From Chitinophaga arvensicola (GTDB lineage Bacteria; Bacteroidota; Bacteroidia; Chitinophagales; Chitinophagaceae), in the NCBI RefSeq assembly GCF_900110835.1, contig NZ_FOJG01000001.1, forward strand, positions 2,945,499-3,009,498: a stretch of DNA of 64,000 nucleotides, in the 5' to 3' direction. The translations under genes were made by a program, and so were the position numbers. Below the pieces are notes generated by a model. That model did no database searches, was not told the origin of the DNA, and was given only the letters and a program-made list of their open reading frames with translations. Shown one piece after another: positions 41,769 through 49,441 of this stretch. Numbering within the stretch: position 1 is the stretch's first letter; each line of letters starts with the position of its first letter.

Positions 41769-44114
41769 ATGTCAAGATTTAAATTTTGCCCTGATTTATT
41801 TTTGGAAGCCATAGAACTCAACAGATTCGCAGACTTTTTAGATGAACAGGGATTTAGAAAGAATATACTAGAGAACTCCCTTTCGTTCGGATTAATAAAA
41901 AATGAACGGTTGGACCCCCAGTTCCTGAATGCAAGGGTAGAAAGGGATCTCGACACCACTATCGGTCAGAAAACCGTCAAGATCCGCGAAGCGAAAGGGA
42001 TCGACGCAGATGGTAACTTCCTGTATCTGCCTGAAACCAATGGTATCCCGGTGCCGGCAGATGGCAACTGGTACTGGATGAAAATCACGTACCATGCAGC
42101 AAGCGAAGAACCCGGCGATGTAACGCTTTCCATCAACGGCGACCTGGTAGGTACCGGTACTGCATTTACAAATACCTTAAGGGGCTTACCGAATTTTCCA
42201 TCCCGGATTTCATTTCCAGGTTCCCGTTTTAATAAACAGGAGTATGATGTGATAGAAGTGGTGGATGACTTTCATGCAAAGATTTCCCACCCGGCTTCCA
42301 CTACTTCCGGCATTGCACAGTTTATGGTGGAGGAAAATCTGAAATACCGCGTAGTAGGTACTTTTACACCTGGTGCAGCAGTGCCGAATGCCAATAAATT
42401 CCCTTTTGTGTATGACGCCTGTACCTATTCCCTGGAAAAGGAAACAGACAATAACATGATACCAGGTCAGTACAGCGTAGGAAAAGAGTTTTTTATTGCG
42501 CGGCTCCGGGTAGAAGGCAGTAATATTATTATCCAGGATAAACGGCTGGAAACCTGGGTAACACAGGCAGAATACAATGCAGTGGCTATTGCTGCCGCCG
42601 ATAATCCGCTGATAGGTGTGGAAGCAGTGAAATGGCAGAACCCTTTCAGTCCCGCGAATAAAAACCAGGTGCAGATTGCCTGGGGTATGAGATCCCAGAA
42701 CTGGTCTGTAGATTCCTCCTTCAATACCTTAACCCTGCTGGGCGGTGCTATAGGCGGAAAATTCAAGAGCACCGATGATTTTACCAATGGTGATTTCAAC
42801 GGATGGCGCGCATATTTTCCCAATGGCAACTACCGCAGAATTACTTCTTCGGTAAAACAAGGCCTGGCCATCAATCTGCAACTGGATGTACTGGACATCA
42901 ACGATGTGTCGCTGGATGGCGGTACCACCTTTATTAACCCGGCTTATGTACTTGTAGTACCCGATTGTGATATGGTGCAGATTAAATGTACACCGGAACC
43001 TAAAGACAATATGGGTAACGTGGCAGTGGAATATTCCTTTCCGGTAAATACCCTGTATGGTATCTGTGAGGTGGAGGCTTATAAAGACCCGGTATCTTCC
43101 TACAATATTTCTTATCGCTATAAATCGCAACAGGCATACACGGAATATACCCCTATCCCCGCAGATACCGCTGCCGGTTATTTTACCGAAGATTCCTTTA
43201 CAAACAACGGAATTTTAAAATCTATCGAAAGCCGGCATCTGCAGCCCTATAACTCCGATGCAGCAACGGGATTTATCCCGGTACGTTGTGCCCCGTTTGC
43301 CTATAGCAGGTTTGCAACAAAAGTTGATAAAGGAGATATGATCGGCGTGAGCGCCATCAGCAGTTTTGCCAATACCCAGATTTTACAGCTGAGAGTAGGA
43401 AAGGATAAGAACTACCAGTATATCAATGGCAACGTAACACTTTCAGACGATGTGTATATCAGTCTGAGTAATGAAGACGCCGTAGAAGGGAATGAGTTTC
43501 GTATTCATTTCGATTGTGCTTCCTTCGGACTTTCGGGCAAGAATGTCTATATCGTGCGCAACTATGCCGGTGGCAGCCCCGATATACTGAAAAAAATCGA
43601 ACAGGGAGATATATGGCATATGCTGAACCATGATGGGGGGATCATTTTTCACTGCAAATTTACAGGTACCAACTGGTGTTTGTCGGCCAACTACGAACTC
43701 AGCTCACCATTTCAGATCAGTATGACTGATGGCGTGATTACAGACCTGTTTGATACCAACGGTTGGGGAAAGGTAAAAGGTTATTTCGGCAGCCACCTGT
43801 GCAACGGTAACGACAACACGCCGGATCTCCGCGATCGCTTTATTGTAGGCGCAGGGTATACTTACCGGAAAGGTGATAAAGGTGGGGCAGCCAGTGTGCA
43901 ACTGACAATAGAGCAGATGCCTTCCCACTCACATAGTTTTGCCAAGGCGGGCGACAAGTTGCTGGATGCTGTATCTACCTACGCTGTTGCCAACTCCAAC
44001 TACGACCACACCTGGGGACCTTTTGACGCTGCCATGAACAAAGCTGGTGGTGATATGCCACACGAGAATTTACCACCGTACTACGCGTTGTATTACTACA
44101 AAAAAATGTACTAA
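41769..44114 (+). CDS. Tail fibre with C-terminal collar-like domain
   Basis: The 781-residue protein is the last gene of the structural operon. The N-terminal part (about 1-100) begins FKFCPDLFLEAIELNRFADFL and is likely the attachment region; a long beta-rich shaft follows. The C-terminal domain (about 660-781) matches the phage tail collar/fibre tip family: GWGKVKGYFGSHLCNGND, PDLRDRFIVGAGYTYRKGDKGG, EQMPSHSHSF and a final ENLPPYYALYYYKK. The HSH histidines can bind metal as in other tips. The domain decides host receptor recognition. A terminator lies 30 bases downstream. Receptor specificity cannot be inferred. Confidence 0.8.
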   Translation: MSRFKFCPDLFLEAIELNRFADFLDEQGFRKNILENSLSFGLIKNERLDPQFLNARVERDLDTTIGQKTVKIREAKGIDADGNFLYLPETNGIPVPADGNWYWMKITYHAASEEPGDVTLSINGDLVGTGTAFTNTLRGLPNFPSRISFPGSRFNKQEYDVIEVVDDFHAKISHPASTTSGIAQFMVEENLKYRVVGTFTPGAAVPNANKFPFVYDACTYSLEKETDNNMIPGQYSVGKEFFIARLRVEGSNIIIQDKRLETWVTQAEYNAVAIAAADNPLIGVEAVKWQNPFSPANKNQVQIAWGMRSQNWSVDSSFNTLTLLGGAIGGKFKSTDDFTNGDFNGWRAYFPNGNYRRITSSVKQGLAINLQLDVLDINDVSLDGGTTFINPAYVLVVPDCDMVQIKCTPEPKDNMGNVAVEYSFPVNTLYGICEVEAYKDPVSSYNISYRYKSQQAYTEYTPIPADTAAGYFTEDSFTNNGILKSIESRHLQPYNSDAATGFIPVRCAPFAYSRFATKVDKGDMIGVSAISSFANTQILQLRVGKDKNYQYINGNVTLSDDVYISLSNEDAVEGNEFRIHFDCASFGLSGKNVYIVRNYAGGSPDILKKIEQGDIWHMLNHDGGIIFHCKFTGTNWCLSANYELSSPFQISMTDGVITDLFDTNGWGKVKGYFGSHLCNGNDNTPDLRDRFIVGAGYTYRKGDKGGAASVQLTIEQMPSHSHSFAKAGDKLLDAVSTYAVANSNYDHTWGPFDAAMNKAGGDMPHENLPPYYALYYYKKMY

Positions 44115-44143
44115 TACCAGATGGTGCTGATGAGGGTGATATT

Positions 44144-44175
44144 CATCCCCCTGAATCTTCGGGGGGGATGTTTTT
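44144..44175 (+). terminator. Terminator of the tail structural operon
   Basis: CATCCCCC pairs with GGGGGATG around a loop CTGAATCTTCG-like segment, followed by TTTTT. It lies 30 bases after the last fibre gene and closes the operon. Confidence 0.85.
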
Positions 44176-44676
44176 ATCGCGATACTGCAATGCCTGTCGG
44201 CACAGGGTAAAAATGATTTACTACGCTGTAATTGCCTGCTGTGGCTGATTTTTAGACGCTGTTCCGCGTAGTGCGGGAAATGTAATTTAAACGGATTAAA
44301 GAAGGATTTTTTTTATCCATGACCCCGGATAATTGTTTTTATTCTCCACGAGTTTGCTTAAATTTGTTATAACAATCATTGTTAATCCAAAAGTTCTGAA
44401 TTAAATAGTTCCTGTGACCCTTTAAAAAATTAAATGATGTTTTAGTGTAGTTTGTTGATTCCATATCCCAGGTATTTTATTAAGTACACCGCTGTTACCA
44501 ATTACTGTATTCATTTATTACTACGAGTTTGTTCAAGACCCCGGAAACACATACCGTGATGAATCTTCATGTTGTTTGATAACTGCTATACGCCAGATAC
44601 ATATCGGGTGAATGTAATCACTATTAATCCTATTTGTTGTGCAGATCGAATTTATATAATCCTATAGCCTTTATTA
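44176..44676. other. AT-rich intergenic region without a gene
   Basis: About 500 bases between the operon terminator and the gene at 44677 with no convincing reading frame. Apart from one promoter-like match (44336-44366) it contains a pair of GACCCCGGA segments (near 44320 and 44537) and two ACGAGTTTG segments (near 44348 and 44523) that suggest an imperfect duplicated stretch. Confidence 0.4.
44336..44366 (+). promoter_or_regulatory. Promoter-like sequence upstream of gene at 44677
   Basis: TTTT (44336-44339), 19 bases, then TAAATTTG (44359-44366) fits the Bacteroidota consensus. It would give a leader of about 300 bases before the ATG at 44677, so it may instead serve an unrecognised small RNA. 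Confidence 0.4.
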
Positions 44677-45168
44677 ATGGAAACATTGGAATTAAAACGT
44701 GAGAAGACACGTGAGTTGTCAATTTATGATTTTTTTGTTGTACTGCAGGTAGAATGGGTACAGGCAGATATACGACATCGCATTTACCGCAGCGAAAAAG
44801 ATAAGAAATACTGGGAAAGAGTAAAGGAAGGAAAAGAAATGTCTATCCGGAAAATTGCGGAACGTAACAGTTTACCTACTATTTTTGATGACCCCTATAT
44901 AAAAAATGATATTGATAAACGGGTATTTCAAACATCTTCCTATCCCTTATTCACTTACAAAAATGCAGAGATGAAAGCAGAGCTGGAATATCTTGATCTG
45001 TTATTCTACTATTACAAAGGTAGCGCGGTGAGATGCGAATTGCCGGATGGTAGTTTGAAACAGGGTAGGATTACTGCATACCAGCCTTTCGATGCATTAC
45101 TGACGGTAACCATTGACAATGTGTGCCTGAAGGTGCCGGTAACCAAAACTATCCGCACTGATTTTTAA
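44677..45168 (+). CDS. Unknown protein with possible small beta-barrel C-terminal domain
   Basis: The 163-residue protein is cytoplasmic in appearance. The N-terminal half is charged and helical (IYDFFVVLQVEWVQADIRHRIYRSE, SIRKIAERNSLPTIFDDPYI). The C-terminal 50 residues read as alternating strands: SAVRCELPDGSLKQGRITAYQ, DALLTVTIDNVCLKVPVTKTIR, the pattern of a small Sm-like or SH3-like barrel that may bind RNA or a peptide. No family is recognised. It ends in a strong terminator and is separated from the tail operon by about 500 bases. Confidence 0.5.
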   Translation: METLELKREKTRELSIYDFFVVLQVEWVQADIRHRIYRSEKDKKYWERVKEGKEMSIRKIAERNSLPTIFDDPYIKNDIDKRVFQTSSYPLFTYKNAEMKAELEYLDLLFYYYKGSAVRCELPDGSLKQGRITAYQPFDALLTVTIDNVCLKVPVTKTIRTDF

Positions 45169-45199
45169 AATATAAGGGCGACCCTGCCCTTATATTTTT
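45167..45199. terminator. Rho-independent terminator
   Basis: AAATATAAGGGC pairs with GCCCTTATATTT around GACCCT and is followed by T residues. It overlaps the stop codon of the gene at 44677. Confidence 0.85.
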
Positions 45200-45235
45200 C
45201 CTGGAGAGATTGCTGTTGAAATCATATATCCCGTG

Positions 45236-45622
45236 ATGATCTTATTGCCCTGTACTTTATTTATTGCCTTGGTCATATTGATAATACTGTATCAACGGCA
45301 GCACACCTATATCCGCGAACTGGAATCCATTCAACAGGTACCCGGAAACAGGTCGCTGTTGCAACGGGAACTGGAGATAGAGACCGTGGAGCTGAGCGTG
45401 GAAAAGTATATAGACGAAAGGAACTGGTATCATCAGGCCGACCAGGAAGTGGCAGATTTTTCCGCTTTCAGAAAACAACTGGAAACAGAGCTGGTAACAG
45501 CTCTGTTGGAATCCGGCCTTGTGAAAATTAAACTGTATACCATCAAAGATGAACAGGGCCATCCGCTTCCACTATGGGAATCTTTACTGAAAGCAAGCCT
45601 GCTGGTCTGTAAAATACCTTAA
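45236..45622 (+). CDS. Single-TM protein of unknown function
   Basis: A GTG at 45233 is in frame; the ATG at 45236 is taken as the start. The 128-residue protein has an N-terminal membrane segment (ILLPCTLFIALVILIILY) followed by a charged helical region (IRELESIQQVPGNRSLLQRELEIETVELSVEKYIDERNWY) and a smaller alpha/beta end (LVKIKLYTIKDEQGHPLPLW). The cytoplasmic or periplasmic side is not fixed. It is preceded by an AGAGATTGCT segment similar to the motif of the tail locus. The stop overlaps by 3 bases with the convergent DoxX-like gene. Family unknown. Confidence 0.5.
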   Translation: MILLPCTLFIALVILIILYQRQHTYIRELESIQQVPGNRSLLQRELEIETVELSVEKYIDERNWYHQADQEVADFSAFRKQLETELVTALLESGLVKIKLYTIKDEQGHPLPLWESLLKASLLVCKIP

Positions 45623-45975
45623 CGCATATACGCTACCATTCCTGCCATCAGCAATAAAACAACATTAAAAGCCACTGACTTAAATTCAGCGCGCCTGTAG
45701 TGAATTGGTATCGCCATCACCATAATAAGCGCGAAGCAACCTGCCGCCAGCGGCGTAAGCTGCGGCACAATACCGGTAAGCCTGGGAAGAATAATACCAA
45801 CAGCACCTGCTATTTCTGCCAGGCCGATAGAACGGATAACGGGGTAGGAGAGGTTGGCAACACCTGTTTGTCCCAGGCTGACTAACCGGTCTCTCTGTTG
45901 GGTGGCTTTCATGATGCCGGAATAAATGAATACGATGGCGAGAAAGCCTTGCAATGTCCATAAAAGCGTGTTCAT
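45619..45975 (-). CDS. DoxX-like membrane protein
   Basis: The start at 45975 (MNTLLWTLQGFLAIVFIYSG) is used because the longer frame begins with TTG at 45999. The 118-residue protein has four membrane segments and the DoxX-type pattern: a first helix ending YSGIMKAT, then SIGLAEIAGAVGIILPRLTG, PLAAGCFALIMVMAIPIHYRR and a final helix VAFNVVLLLMAGMVAY. The substrate is unknown. It lies 61 bases downstream of a Crp/Fnr regulator gene on the same strand and is probably its target or operon partner. Confidence 0.8.
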   Translation of the reverse strand: MNTLLWTLQGFLAIVFIYSGIMKATQQRDRLVSLGQTGVANLSYPVIRSIGLAEIAGAVGIILPRLTGIVPQLTPLAAGCFALIMVMAIPIHYRRAEFKSVAFNVVLLLMAGMVAYMR

Positions 45976-46036
45976 GATCTGGGTGATTTTATACCACAAA
46001 GATCAGCTGCGTGCCACCGGCTTCCTTTGACATTTA

Positions 46037-46633
46037 TCAAATAGTGTAATCTGCCCGGATGCGGCTGAGTGTTTCCTGCGTAATCCCCAGGTAGGAAGCG
46101 ATCATGCCCAGTGGCACCCGTTGCAACAGTGTGGGTGATTGCTGCATCAGCTTTGAATACCGTTCGCGGGCCGAGGCAAAATGAAGATCATCGAAGCGTT
46201 GCTGCATCTGTACCGCACCGGCACTTACCATTAATCTGCCAAAGCGTTCTATTTCGTGATTTTTCCGGTAAAGCTGTTCCAGGTCATCGCGTCCGATAGC
46301 CCATACGATGGAGTGCTCCAGCGTTTCAATGCTGCGGATATCCGGTAATCCCGTAATAAAACTCACAATAGATACGGCCAGCGACTGCTCCGGGCTGATC
46401 CAGTCGGTGACCTCTTTTCCGTCCTTTATATAAAACGTGCGGGTTAGTCCCTCCTGAATAAAAAACAGGTGTTTGCAGCAACTCCCTGCGCTCACCAGGC
46501 AAACACCTTTGGGGTATTCCCTTTTTTCCGCAATGGAGGCAAAAGCGGCTCTGCTATCGGCAGACAGCGTGATATATTGACCAATTAACCGGAACAGGTC
46601 GTCCAGTGCAGGATCGTATTCATTTGCAGGCAT
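46037..46633 (-). CDS. Crp/Fnr family transcriptional regulator
   Basis: The 198-residue protein has an N-terminal cyclic-nucleotide-binding-like beta barrel (KGVCLVSAGSCCKHLFFIQEGLTRTFYI, GKEVTDWISPEQSLAVSIVSFITGLP) and a C-terminal winged helix with the recognition helix in PLGMIASYLGITQETLSRIR. The PBC-type ligand residues of CRP are not conserved, which is usual for the Bacteroidota group that lacks cAMP binding. It is divergent from the GlxA-type regulator gene with a 100-base intergenic space, and its own downstream neighbour is a DoxX-like gene. Likely an autogenous or redox-linked regulator. Confidence 0.85.
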   Translation of the reverse strand: MPANEYDPALDDLFRLIGQYITLSADSRAAFASIAEKREYPKGVCLVSAGSCCKHLFFIQEGLTRTFYIKDGKEVTDWISPEQSLAVSIVSFITGLPDIRSIETLEHSIVWAIGRDDLEQLYRKNHEIERFGRLMVSAGAVQMQQRFDDLHFASARERYSKLMQQSPTLLQRVPLGMIASYLGITQETLSRIRADYTI

Positions 46634-46698
46634 GCGTTATTACTTACGCTCCTAAAGATAGGGACATTTGTTTGGCCTGAACGGTATTATTTATGGCA

Positions 46699-46729
46699 TT
46701 TGAGACAACCGCTAATTCCCCTATCATTG
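46699..46729 (+). promoter_or_regulatory. Promoter of GlxA-type regulator gene
   Basis: TTTG (46699-46702), 19 bases, then TATCATTG (46722-46729). The -7 box ends 4 bases before the ATG at 46734. This is an exact -33 match with ideal spacing and implies a leaderless transcript. Confidence 0.7.
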
Positions 46730-46733
46730 CAGT

Positions 46734-47771
46734 ATGAAAAGTATTCCACTCCCTGCACCAAAGCTGGTTGTAATTGTGGTGATGTCCGGCAATGTGCTGC
46801 TGGACATTGCAGGCCCCGCAGATGTATTTGTGACGGCAGGCAAAATACTGGCGAAAAGTCCGCAGCCTGTTGGCGGCTATGAAGTATGTGTGGCAGCTCC
46901 CGGGCATATCACACAACTTCCTTCCAGCGCAGGTCTGCAACTGATGTGCGCCACCTCGGTGCTGGATATCCGCCGCCCGGTAGATACCTTGCTGATAGCA
47001 GGATACAACAGTGACCAGGAAGAACTGGAAGATTACACGGCGTTTTATCAATGGCTGGGAGTAAAGGCGAAAGAGATACGTAGAATCGGCGCTGTCTGTG
47101 TAGGCACTTTCGCGCTGGCAAAAGCAGGCCTGCTAAACGGAAAACGGGCCACCACCCACTGGGAGTATTGCGGACAGCTCCAGGCATGTTTCCCGGAAGT
47201 GAAGGTAGACCCTAATCCTTTTTTTATAAAAGATGATAACCGCTACACGTCCGGCGGCGTCACTTCCGGGATGGATCTGGCGCTGGCACTGGTGGAAGAA
47301 GATCATGGAAAAGACCTCGCCGCACAGGTGTCGCGCAAACTGGTGCTTTACCTGAAAAGGCCCGGTTCACAGGCATCCTTCAGCGCCTTGCTGCCGGGTT
47401 ATGCCATCGGCAATGCCATTTCCGGGCAACTCCGTACCTGGATCATGGAACACCTCTCCGCATCCATTGGCGTATCAGACCTGGCCGCACAGATGAATAT
47501 GAGTACACGCAATTTCAGTCGCGCGTTTACAAAGGAAACAGGCATATCCCCGGCAAAATTTGTAGAGAAGCTGAGAGTAGAAGTGGCCAGGAAATACCTG
47601 GAAGACAGCTCCCTTTCCCTGGAAACTATTGCAGAGAGATGTGGCCTGGGCAGCGTGGTATCCATGCGCCGTATTTTTGACAGGCACCTGCATCTCACAC
47701 CCGGCGACTACCGGCGGACGTTCCGGACTTCCATTGCAAGGGACTTCACAGGAGATATACCTGCTTCATAA
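46734..47771 (+). CDS. GlxA family transcriptional regulator (DJ-1/PfpI-like plus AraC domain)
   Basis: The 345-residue protein has an N-terminal DJ-1/PfpI-like domain (about 10-185) with LVVIVVMSGNVLLDIAGPADVF and IGAVCVGTFALAKAG, where the AVCVG segment holds the nucleophile-elbow cysteine. An AraC-type DNA-binding domain follows at about 245-335 with two HTH motifs: VSDLAAQMNMSTRNFSRAFTKETG and LETIAERCGLGSVVSMRRIFDRH. GlxA-type regulators usually activate nearby genes; the HD-domain gene follows at 57 bases and is a plausible target. A Crp-like gene diverges. The ligand is unknown. Confidence 0.9.
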   Translation: MKSIPLPAPKLVVIVVMSGNVLLDIAGPADVFVTAGKILAKSPQPVGGYEVCVAAPGHITQLPSSAGLQLMCATSVLDIRRPVDTLLIAGYNSDQEELEDYTAFYQWLGVKAKEIRRIGAVCVGTFALAKAGLLNGKRATTHWEYCGQLQACFPEVKVDPNPFFIKDDNRYTSGGVTSGMDLALALVEEDHGKDLAAQVSRKLVLYLKRPGSQASFSALLPGYAIGNAISGQLRTWIMEHLSASIGVSDLAAQMNMSTRNFSRAFTKETGISPAKFVEKLRVEVARKYLEDSSLSLETIAERCGLGSVVSMRRIFDRHLHLTPGDYRRTFRTSIARDFTGDIPAS

Positions 47772-47828
47772 TTTCCTGCAAAACATATTCAGCAACGCTT
47801 ATTCCTCACTTCATAAAATAGAATAATT

Positions 47829-48503
47829 ATGCATCCCTCTCCCAGCATGCAGCCCGGTACGGGGCTGGCAGACTTCCTGTGCTTACCCGGCGACAAAGTT
47901 GCTGTAGCTGCGCTCCGGTTTGTACAAACACATGAAACAACATCGGTATATAATCACAGCGTCCGCAGTTTTATTTTTGCCCGTTTATATGCGGCGCATA
48001 AAGGACTACAGCCCGGGGTCGACTTTCATGAACAACTGCTGTTTATTTCCTGCCTGTTTCACGATATGGGCCTGACCACTATCGGCAATGGTCCCCAGCG
48101 ATTTGAAGTAGAAGGAGCAGACCTGGCAGTGCAATTCCTTTCGGGAACCTCCTTTACCACAGCGGAAGCAGATATTGTATGGCAGGCGATTGCACTGCAT
48201 GCCTGCGCTGGTATTGCGGAGAGAAGGGGAGTGGTTCCTTTGCTGACAAGAATGGGTGTGGTGATTGATTTCGGTGGCCCGCTGGCGGATTTTATTACAG
48301 ATGCACAGGCCGCTGAAATTTTTGCCATGTATCCTCGCCTGTCTATGGCCACCAGCCTGGCCGATTGTATTGTGGAGCAATGCTGTGCCAATCCGGCCAA
48401 GGCACAGCGATATGCTATTGCAGGTGAATTATTCCGCGAACGCTCCCAGGGAGGATTGACGCAGATGGAAGAAAATACGATAAAGGGCCGTTGGGGAAAC
48501 TAA
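47829..48503 (+). CDS. HD-domain hydrolase (cyanamide hydratase-like)
   Basis: The 224-residue protein has the metal-binding HD pattern: His in TSVYNHSVRSF, HD in FISCLFHDMGLTTIG, and a later His in AIALHACAGIAER, with an Asp near VIDFGG. This resembles the HD subfamily that includes cyanamide hydratase-like proteins. The substrate is not known. It follows the GlxA-type regulator gene on the same strand and may form an operon with it; a strong terminator follows. No signal peptide is present. Confidence 0.8.
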   Translation: MHPSPSMQPGTGLADFLCLPGDKVAVAALRFVQTHETTSVYNHSVRSFIFARLYAAHKGLQPGVDFHEQLLFISCLFHDMGLTTIGNGPQRFEVEGADLAVQFLSGTSFTTAEADIVWQAIALHACAGIAERRGVVPLLTRMGVVIDFGGPLADFITDAQAAEIFAMYPRLSMATSLADCIVEQCCANPAKAQRYAIAGELFRERSQGGLTQMEENTIKGRWGN

Positions 48504-48529
48504 CCGACAGTTTTTTTATGAACACCCTC

Positions 48530-48561
48530 ACAGGAAAGCATCTCCGGCTTTCCTGTTTTTT
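48530..48561 (+). terminator. Rho-independent terminator
   Basis: ACAGGAAAGC pairs with GCTTTCCTGT around ATCTCCG and is followed by a T-run. Confidence 0.9.
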
Positions 48562-48739
48562 GCATTCCTGATATCATTATGGAATTTTGCATTATTATTA
48601 TAACTTGCCGTATCATTTGTTAGTAAGCAGCAATCAATTTTAAGCGAATAGTAAGTAACCATTACAGGAATGTCATGCCTGTTTTTTATGAGCACATCTT
48701 TAGCCAGCGTTTATCAACATCATTATTAATCTTTTTTAA

Positions 48740-49339
48740 TTGGACGACGGTCACTCTTTTGAAGCTCCTGACCTTTATAAGCGGATAGCAGCCGGAGATG
48801 AAGCTGCATTCAGGAGCCTGGTAGAACAGTATACACCGCGTTTGCAGGCCATGGCAGCGCGTATCACGGGATCTGTGGCGGTGGCAGATGACCTCGTACA
48901 GGATACCTTTCTCAAAATATGGGTAACCCGTGATCAACTCACGGAAGTAACACATCCAGGCGCCTGGGTGAAGAAGATCTGTTTTTTTCTGGCAGTCAAT
49001 TATGTGCGCCGGCAGCAGATCCGGGAAAAAGTAATGGATACCATCGGGTATGAGAAGGAAACAACCATTACCGGTGTGCCGGTAGCGGAAATGATAGAGT
49101 TTCACCAGTTGCTGGGCTTTGTAAATAATGCTGTACAGCAACTTCCCGAAAAGCAACAACAGATTTACCGCCTGAGCCGTGAGCAGGGATGGAGTATGGC
49201 TGAAATTGCCATACATATGGGGCTTGCCGTTAGTACGGTGAAGAACCTGCAGGTGATGGCATTGAAAAATATCAGGGCTTCCCTTCAAAAGGCCGGCTAT
49301 CCGCTATTGCTGGTCCTGTTAATGGATATTCTTCTCTGA
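48740..49339 (+). CDS. ECF RNA polymerase sigma factor (FecI-like)
   Basis: The 199-residue protein probably starts with TTG at 48740 (DDGHSFEAPDLYKRIAAGDEAAF follows), because no ATG is available before the conserved part. Region 2 has FRSLVEQYTPRLQAMAARITG and DDLVQDTFLKIWVTRDQL; region 4 has LPEKQQQIYRLSREQGWSMAEIAIHMGLAVSTVKNLQVMAL. The last 20 residues are hydrophobic (YPLLLVLLMDILL), unusual for a sigma factor but seen in this FecI-like group. It is followed by FecR, SusC and SusD genes; together they form a surface-signalling locus that turns on the transporter when substrate is bound. Confidence 0.85.
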   Translation: MDDGHSFEAPDLYKRIAAGDEAAFRSLVEQYTPRLQAMAARITGSVAVADDLVQDTFLKIWVTRDQLTEVTHPGAWVKKICFFLAVNYVRRQQIREKVMDTIGYEKETTITGVPVAEMIEFHQLLGFVNNAVQQLPEKQQQIYRLSREQGWSMAEIAIHMGLAVSTVKNLQVMALKNIRASLQKAGYPLLLVLLMDILL

Positions 49340-49441
49340 CCGGAAAAAAAGATGATCTTTTTTCGGTACCATCTTCCTGCTCATTTGTCTGATAACAGAT
49401 AAGGGGATATAAACTGTCTTCGTTTACCTGTAATAACCAGC

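Noticed and set aside
20167..44114. Complete prophage
   Set aside because: No head, portal, packaging, replication or integrase genes were found in the window although both flanks are visible; tRNA-Leu at 13521 is too far away and shows no duplicated 3' end.
20167..44114. Diversity-generating retroelement for fibre variation
   Set aside because: No reverse transcriptase gene or variable/template repeat pair was seen near the fibre genes.
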